From positions 712,994 through 776,993 of the forward strand of contig CACRXP010000048.1 in assembly GCA_902702965.1 (NCBI GenBank): a DNA stretch of 64,000 nt, in the 5' to 3' direction. A program made the translations under genes and the position numbers. This stretch comes from Spirometra erinaceieuropaei. Taxonomy: Eukaryota; Platyhelminthes; Cestoda; Diphyllobothriidea; Diphyllobothriidae. This document shows, piece after piece, positions 58,500 to 64,000 of this stretch. Each line of letters begins with the position of its first letter. The stretch's first letter is position 1. The notes beneath the pieces are model-generated. The model was not told where the DNA came from. It did no database searches and saw only the letters and a program-made list of their open reading frames with translations.

Positions 58500-58817
58500 A
58501 GAGAGAGATGGCAAAATATCAGAATTCGTGAGGAAAGTAAATGTAAATTGGATAGATATTCACAAACAAAAAACGTTAAATCTTATGCAGTACGACAGAA
58601 AGTTATAGTGTGCGTTAACGGCGGGAGTTATCAATGTCGTAAGAGGTAATGTTCTCACGAACTAGCGAGTTATATCTCACTAGCCCCTAGCCTTAAAGGC
58701 AGCAAGTAAAACGGAACAGTGAATAATATAGATATTTTGAACGTTAAGAAAACTTAACAATAGAGCACGGAACACGGTAGCAAGGCGGGTTGTACAGGTG
58801 TGTCGTTTCTCGTCACA
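58500..58817 (-). repeat. Probable 5' LTR and leader of gypsy element, copy 2
   Basis: Partner of 26,365-26,682. Edges are inferred from the TG start and the gag ATG only. Confidence 0.45.
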
Positions 58818-58935
58818 TTCAAACAAGCAATGCGGTCAAAGAAAATGGGACTTAGTTGTCAAAGGTAAATTAGTCAGGTACCTCACCACTTGGTTATCAT
58901 ACAGCGTATGTCTACAGCAATTTAATTACCCCAAA

Positions 58936-59470
58936 ATGCGGCCTTTTGAACGGAGTTTTGTCCGGTTGCATACAAATGCCGCACTCTGTATCAAGTGAAT
59001 ACATTAAAAGGAGACATTTTTCCCATTGGTGTTCCGTGCCCATAATAATTCAATTATATTGCATACGAAATATTATACGAATATTCAGTCCTTTGCTCAT
59101 TCGATGGAATACTATGTTTTCTTTCAATGTTTACAGGAAAAAGGAGGATGATTCGGATTTTAAAACTTTCCTAATTCCCCAATATTTTTCTAACACGATT
59201 AGCCCTTATACTTGCGTTTTTTAATCTCCAAACTACAAGATTCATACATGCTGCGTGCAGAAAACCATATGTTTCTCCACGGTATTGGAAGAAAAAAATG
59301 GAGGTCATAAAACTTATCAGTGTATTTGAGCCATATTGGTGACTTTACAGGCCAAGTTGGTAGATGCAGATACATGAAGTTTTATAAATGGACATTTGGC
59401 GATATTAAAGAATCTCAAATTTGAAAACTTTTCAAAACCAGATTATGTCCTTTTTTGAATACAAGATTTG
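58936..59470 (+). repeat. Dispersed repeat R1 (copy 2)
   Basis: Partner of 26,804-27,340. The 92-codon frame at 58,946-59,224 lies inside the repeat and is not called as a gene. Confidence 0.6.
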
Positions 59471-59963
59471 AAGAAGGTGTAAGTTCCTACGAAATAAGAA
59501 AAATAATGAATATTATGAATTAAGCTTTGCATAAATATAATTGCATTTTAAGCGTATCACCAATCAACAAGTAAGATGCATGCTGTATAAGTAGTCATTC
59601 TTTACAGGGTATATGCTTTTCATGCTGTAAAATATCCACCCAAACGTACGGCATCCTAAACTAACTGATTTATAAGAATAATACGCTGCACGCTGAACAA
59701 TTATCGATAAAAAGTTTTTTTGTCTTTGATGACGTATTCGAGTAGGAATCCGAAACGTCAGGCTAAAAAAGCTATTGTCCCGGCGATCGTGTCTCATTAT
59801 TCAATATCTCGAGTTGGCCCACCTACTGCACATCTGTCGCATTTTCGCCTACTCAAAACGAATATGAACGTTGATTTGTTTTATAATTAAACAGTATTTT
59901 AACATTTAACAAGCATACCTAAATTGACTTCTACATGTAACTTTCTTATGTCCGCTTAATAAG

Positions 59964-60217
59964 CCTGGCCACTCTGTCCACGTACCGGAGGGAACGTCTT
60001 TATTTCCGATATCTTACTGAATAGAATGCATGCGACTCCCGAAATTTCAGAAGACCTTCCGTACACAGACAACAGCAAAACACAATTGCGAATGATTATT
60101 CAGCCTCACTCAGTACTTCGTGCATGCCTCCTTATAAATAATACTGAAAGAGCCGCAATCGTAAGACTTGAATGTACTCTTATTTTTTCACGCATTGACT
60201 GCAACGTTCTTCTGAAG
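59964..60217 (+). CDS. Exon X of unrecognised gene family, duplication copy 2 (intact)
   Basis: This is a 254-nt internal exon, acceptor CGCTTAATAAG (phase 1), donor CTGAAG/GTAAAC (phase 0), the same length as locus 3 at 9,630-9,883. The translated piece begins AW, has CP-x-T, DILLNRMHA, E-x-S, PYT, MIIQ, a cysteine at position 55, then RLECTLIFSRID. A TAA three bases before the exon closes the upstream frame, consistent with an intron boundary. The strand pattern near RLECTLIFSR recalls the GSV-containing strand of SEA domains, without the glycine; this is speculative. The T-run at 60,183-60,188 is six long, keeping the frame that copy 1 lost. Confidence 0.73.
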
Positions 60218-61067
60218 GTAAACACTTTTAATTTGATTCGTATTTCTTTATGCCTATAATATGCTATTTTATCGTTTAATTGAAAAAGCCGGTTTAAATT
60301 ATTCTATATGCGCATTTATCCAGAAAGGCAAAAACCGCCTAGTCACATTTGCTGCTGTTGGAACTGCTTGCTCACCTTAAATATCTGGGGCCTATAACAA
60401 TTTGTATAAGTTTCCTCTGTATAATTGCAAAGCATGCTCGAATGGTAACAAATATAGCGACCGACTTGGTCTATGCAGAATGGGTCTGCTCTGAAACGCG
60501 TCTGACGTTGTATTTATTGTATGTCATATTTGGTGCATGGACGTTGACCTAATAAACTGCTACAAATATGTTTTTGGTATTCTCTGATCTGCTTCATAAA
60601 AGTTTATTTCAAGGATAATGAGTAACCTCTATGCGTTGTTGGATTAATAGCTTCGGATAAATGTAAAACTTCCTTATGATATTTAGTGTATCAAATGAGC
60701 CAGCGACCTCTGCTTTATGCATTTATTATATGGAAAACGGTGTCCGGTTGCTCTTCCTGGTGCCACACGTATATACCTAAAGCGCTGTTGATTCATTTAT
60801 GGAATCTGGATCACGACTGACTGGGCTGAAACAAGCTATGGCTATCATAGTATGGCAATCCCTGTTTAACAGGCAAGCTGCCTCACTTAAACGTAAACGT
60901 TTAATTTAACGCTGCAATGTCAACCGAAACGGTATAAAAGGAAACGTTTTAACTTTTATTGAAAATACGCGAGCAAAATAGTAGTTTCAAAGGCACTTGC
61001 ATAATCTATGTCAAATTTATTTCGATGAATGAAAACAAAAACTAAATCGCGCCTAAACTGGGTTCAG
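60218..61067 (+). other. Intron between exons X and Y, duplication copy 2
   Basis: 850 nt from GTAAAC to TTCAG, phase 0. It is collinear with the 843-nt intron of copy 1; the largest differences lie around 60,660-60,760. Confidence 0.6.
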
Positions 61068-61370
61068 GTAAACGATGGCCTGGCTAGGTTGCTTGGACTC
61101 CCGTATCGGACAGCGGATTTGATGAAATTTCACCTTCTGAACTTTTCTGCGGTCGCCGAATTTTACATCATTTCGAGTGCGCTGTCAAAGGAAAGAATAT
61201 TGCATTTTGATGGAATTGTTTATTCCAGAATAGACGCAGGCATCACTCCGGCAAAAAGGACCACTCCATGGCCTGCGGATTTTCGGTGGAGAAGAAAAAC
61301 CATTAATGAGCTGAACCAATTAGCATCAAATGCGGCTTCTAGCAAGTTATTTTTGACCTGCCGCCTGTGA
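61068..61370 (+). CDS. Exon Y (terminal) of unrecognised gene family, duplication copy 2
   Basis: A 303-nt exon ending TGA at 61,368. It joins exon X in phase, giving at least 185 codons from the two exons. The residues conserved with locus 3 are clustered in the first third (MKF, N-x-SAVA-x-F) and last third (WR-K, LN-x-LA-x-x-AAS, LTC); the middle (positions about 53-72 of the exon) is free to vary but not in length. The frame is also open upstream to an ATG at 61,029, so a gene caller might choose that as a start. The aligned AG in all three loci argues for a splice acceptor instead. Confidence 0.73.
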   Translation, partial: VNDGLARLLGLPYRTADLMKFHLLNFSAVAEFYIISSALSKERILHFDGIVYSRIDAGITPAKRTTPWPADFRWRRKTINELNQLASNAASSKLFLTCRL

Positions 61371-61864
61371 ACTAGAGGTTGCATGTGCAGGCGAACTGCA
61401 GCTGAGCGTATGTAATATGAAGGCGAATTGGGATTTACAATCGTTATTCTTTGCTGTGTTCTTTATTTCTGTCTTGGCATAAAAACAATCAAATAATTGT
61501 ACTGCAGCTTCAACATGAAATGATTTCCGAAAAGACATGCCAGCAATTTTACATTTAGGAATACAGTCTATATTGCAGAAGGTTTTATTGACAGCTTTAA
61601 AAATTCACCGGTAGAGATGATATGGACGGTAGAATAGTCGGTTAGGCTAAACCAGAAACAAAAACTGACCCGAATTGCATGAACACTCGCCGTAACGGCT
61701 ACATCTGATCATGACATATTAAGATCTTCGTAGAATGATTGTGAGTACTTATGACTTATGTATGAAAACCAACAGTGTAGCATCGATTCAAATGACCTAA
61801 GCAACTCGTATTGGGTATCCTGCAGAGCGACTTGATCAGATACCACACCATACACGTCGGTCAT

Positions 61865-62800
61865 CCAGTCTGTAGACTTAGCATGCAGCACTTTAAAAAG
61901 TCTTTGTTTTTAGTGTGTCCAATGCCCTGGCCTATGCTTGCAGGTCACATTCAGTAGTTTCCATGGAATATGTTCGATAGAGTTGCCTCTCGGATACTCC
62001 ACACATGTTCCACCACACACTTGGGATTGAATGATATCCAGTTTTCAGGTAGGCGTTTTGACATTTATGCCGCTTCTCCGCCCTTGCGATCTGCACCTCA
62101 TACAAAAAATGGAAGAGCAGCTGTCCGTATTTGTAAACGACTTAAGCCGAAAGCTATTACCGACGGGATAATCAGCACTGTCTGACCGAACAGTTCGTTA
62201 ACTCCTCAAGCATTAAACAATGTTGTTGTCCTTTGATGTGGTCTACAAAAATTAAAGCAGTATCACTAATTGCTGCCCGGCGAATTATTAGAAATCATTA
62301 TTAATCCCCATTTTTGGCGCAAATCGTCTCACGTCGTTCGGCCAGTCTGTGGAATTGGCATGCAGCACTTTCGAAAGTCTTTGTTGTTTGTGTGCGCAAT
62401 GCGCTAGAAGGTATCTCATGAAGCTAGGCTATATTTGCAGGTCGAATTCAGCTGTTTCCATGGGATATGATCTACAGAGCAGCTTCTCAGACATTCCACG
62501 CATGTTGCATGTAAATGACATCCTGTTTTTCAGGAAGACGTTTTGACATCAATTCCGCTTCTCTGTCCTTGCGATTTGCACTTTATCTAAAAATGGGACG
62601 GCGGCTGTTCGACGCTGACCGACATGATCACCAGCACTGTCTGAACGAATTTTTAATTGACTCTGTTCGCAATGACAAATATCGCTGTCGTTTATCCTTT
62701 TCTGTAAAATGTAAAGCAGCATGGCAAATTGCAGAAGGGCGAATTACTAGCAGTAACCGCCATTCCTCCTTTTTGCCGCAAATCGTCTCATCCTATTGTC
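61865..62800 (+). repeat. Two-unit tandem repeat, 477-bp period (copy 2)
   Basis: Partner of 29,720-30,655, with the same period between CCAGTCTGT blocks (61,865 and 62,342). Confidence 0.72.
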
Positions 62801-64000
62801 TCATTATCTTCAAACGAAAATGTATTTTTAAATTCTGGACACAACCGGTTCATTCACTCAGTAATCCAATATTTTGTTGCTATTTGCCGTGTGCATATTC
62901 TGTCTGCTGAATAATTAAACAAGCAGCACACTTTATTTAGCCGGGACGTTTAGTTAAAATTTTAAGAAACAAATGTAATCAATGAGAAGGTTAAGCAATT
63001 TATTCATCGTCATGCCCACTTGTACAGTTTACATTTGAACCCAAACGTGCGTCGTATCTTAATTATATGACAACTCTCAAGAGTCAAATTTGCGATAGTA
63101 CTGATCAAAGTTATTAACGCTGTTATGTAAGTTCAGCTAAAACACTTAAACAAACATTTGCAGATTATTCTGCCATATCATCTGTTTATGTATAGGTCTG
63201 TTGGTGAATAACTGAAAGTGAACAATGAACGAACGATTTCATAAAATCGTGGCCTGAATTTTACAATGCGTTTCACTTCAGTAAGAATTAGTTATATTGG
63301 ATTGCAGATTGATTGTCATGGCGCATAATTCAATAGTATTTCGGACTTCTCAAAATGTCAACTTTTCAATATAAGTCATGCAAACTTCCCGCAAAAACAA
63401 ATCGCGGGAAAATGCAACGTAGGTTTTAAGCATCTTTCTCCAATTATCTTTAATGGTCTTATAAATGTAAACCTACTTTGCAGATATATGGCAGATTAAT
63501 ATTCTTTCATTTACTCGTTTGGTAGAAAATACAATTGTATCCGCATTTAATACCCTGCGATGAGTGATCCTCCGCAAATTCCTAGGAAATTTTATATAGT
63601 ATCTTCTCATTGACAAAATGTAATGGCTGCTTAGGCTCACACAATTTCGGTAATTAAGAAACTTTTGAAAACTTAATATGCAAATTTTGCGAGGTAAATT
63701 TCAAATTCAATGTTAATTAATGCCGGACGAGAAAAAATGTCATATTTCTGAGATATTGTCTATAAAATATATTTGGATTTTATAAGACGATCGAAAATCT
63801 GTGTAAAAAATGCGCGCTAATAAGTAGCCTTTTTACTGAGTGTGGTTTCTGCAAGAGGTTTAAACGAAGTATATTCAAAAGCCCACATCTTGGAGAGTCC
63901 AGAATACTTTAGGATTCTGCCGTTGGATAGTCAATTATTAAGCCCTACCTAATTAATCCTTTCAAATTAAAAAGACATTTCAGAAGTTCGGCAAACATTT

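Larger units (their letters stand above)
56092..58817 (-). mobile_element. Ty3/gypsy LTR retrotransposon, 3'-truncated, copy 2
   Basis: Orthologous by duplication to 23,969-26,682, with the same truncation inside RNase H and the same LTR-like leader start (TGTGACGAGAAACGACAC at 58,817). It retains some states lost in copy 1, such as MVDAS in RNase H, CAG at the RT start and an uninterrupted gag N-terminus. It has its own breaks in gag and before the RT. Confidence 0.9.
46603..64000 (+). repeat. Segmental duplication, copy 2 (continues beyond window)
   Basis: Direct-orientation partner of 11,397-31,829. Differences from copy 1 are an 819-bp insertion at 50,755, a 36-bp deletion near 48,435, a 104-bp deletion near 55,366, no Penelope element at 55,636, an expanded G-rich tract at 53,639, and scattered substitutions. 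The match is still continuous at base 64,000. Confidence 0.93.

Noticed and set aside
1..64000. CRISPR arrays, tRNA, rRNA or bacterial operons
   Set aside because: Short direct repeats are microsatellites or diverged long repeats. No regular spacer structure, tRNA cloverleaf or rRNA sequence was recognised; the tRNA-like boxes belong to the SINE.

Overview
The window looks like intergenic and intronic DNA from a large, AT-rich, repeat-packed animal genome, most likely a parasitic flatworm and perhaps a tapeworm. The basis is a Penelope-like retroelement with a GIY-YIG endonuclease, a Ty3/gypsy element of the kind common in flatworms (protease DTGAQISVVPP, gag with a C/H zinc knuckle), a tRNA-derived SINE, and spliced gene fragments in long AT-rich sequence. 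This assignment is inference. No bacterial-style operons, tRNA or rRNA genes were seen.

Layout. 1-7,100: AT-rich, with traces of an old dispersed repeat. 7,101-8,272: a 0.58-kb tandem duplication. 8,530-9,883 (minus): two exons of an unrecognised gene family. 11,397-31,829 and 46,603-64,000 are two direct copies of one segmental duplication, about 3% different by eye, running off the right edge of the window. Copy 1 carries a young Penelope insertion (19,716-23,505) inside a SINE; copy 2 supplies its empty site. Copy 2 carries a private 0.8-kb insertion (50,755-51,576). Both copies carry the same 3'-truncated gypsy element (23,969-26,682 and 56,092-58,817, minus), tandem-repeat arrays, and the same two-exon gene fragment (27,825-29,225 and 59,964-61,370, plus). 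The unique interval 31,830-46,602 holds a diverged 2.2-2.4-kb tandem repeat, a possible fourth gene-family exon (40,472-40,725, minus), and a short TTAGGG tract about 450 bp before the copy-2 breakpoint.

The most interesting content is the gene family. Three loci share an internal exon of 254 nt (255 in one copy, from a one-base insertion) and a terminal exon of exactly 303 nt. All have AG before each exon, GT after the first, matching intron phases, introns of 797-850 nt and the same stop position. Protein identity between the old locus and the duplicated pair is only about a third, yet it aligns without gaps. I could not name the family. A distant resemblance to SEA-type extracellular domains is a guess. 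Nearly everything else is transposon-derived or repeat DNA.
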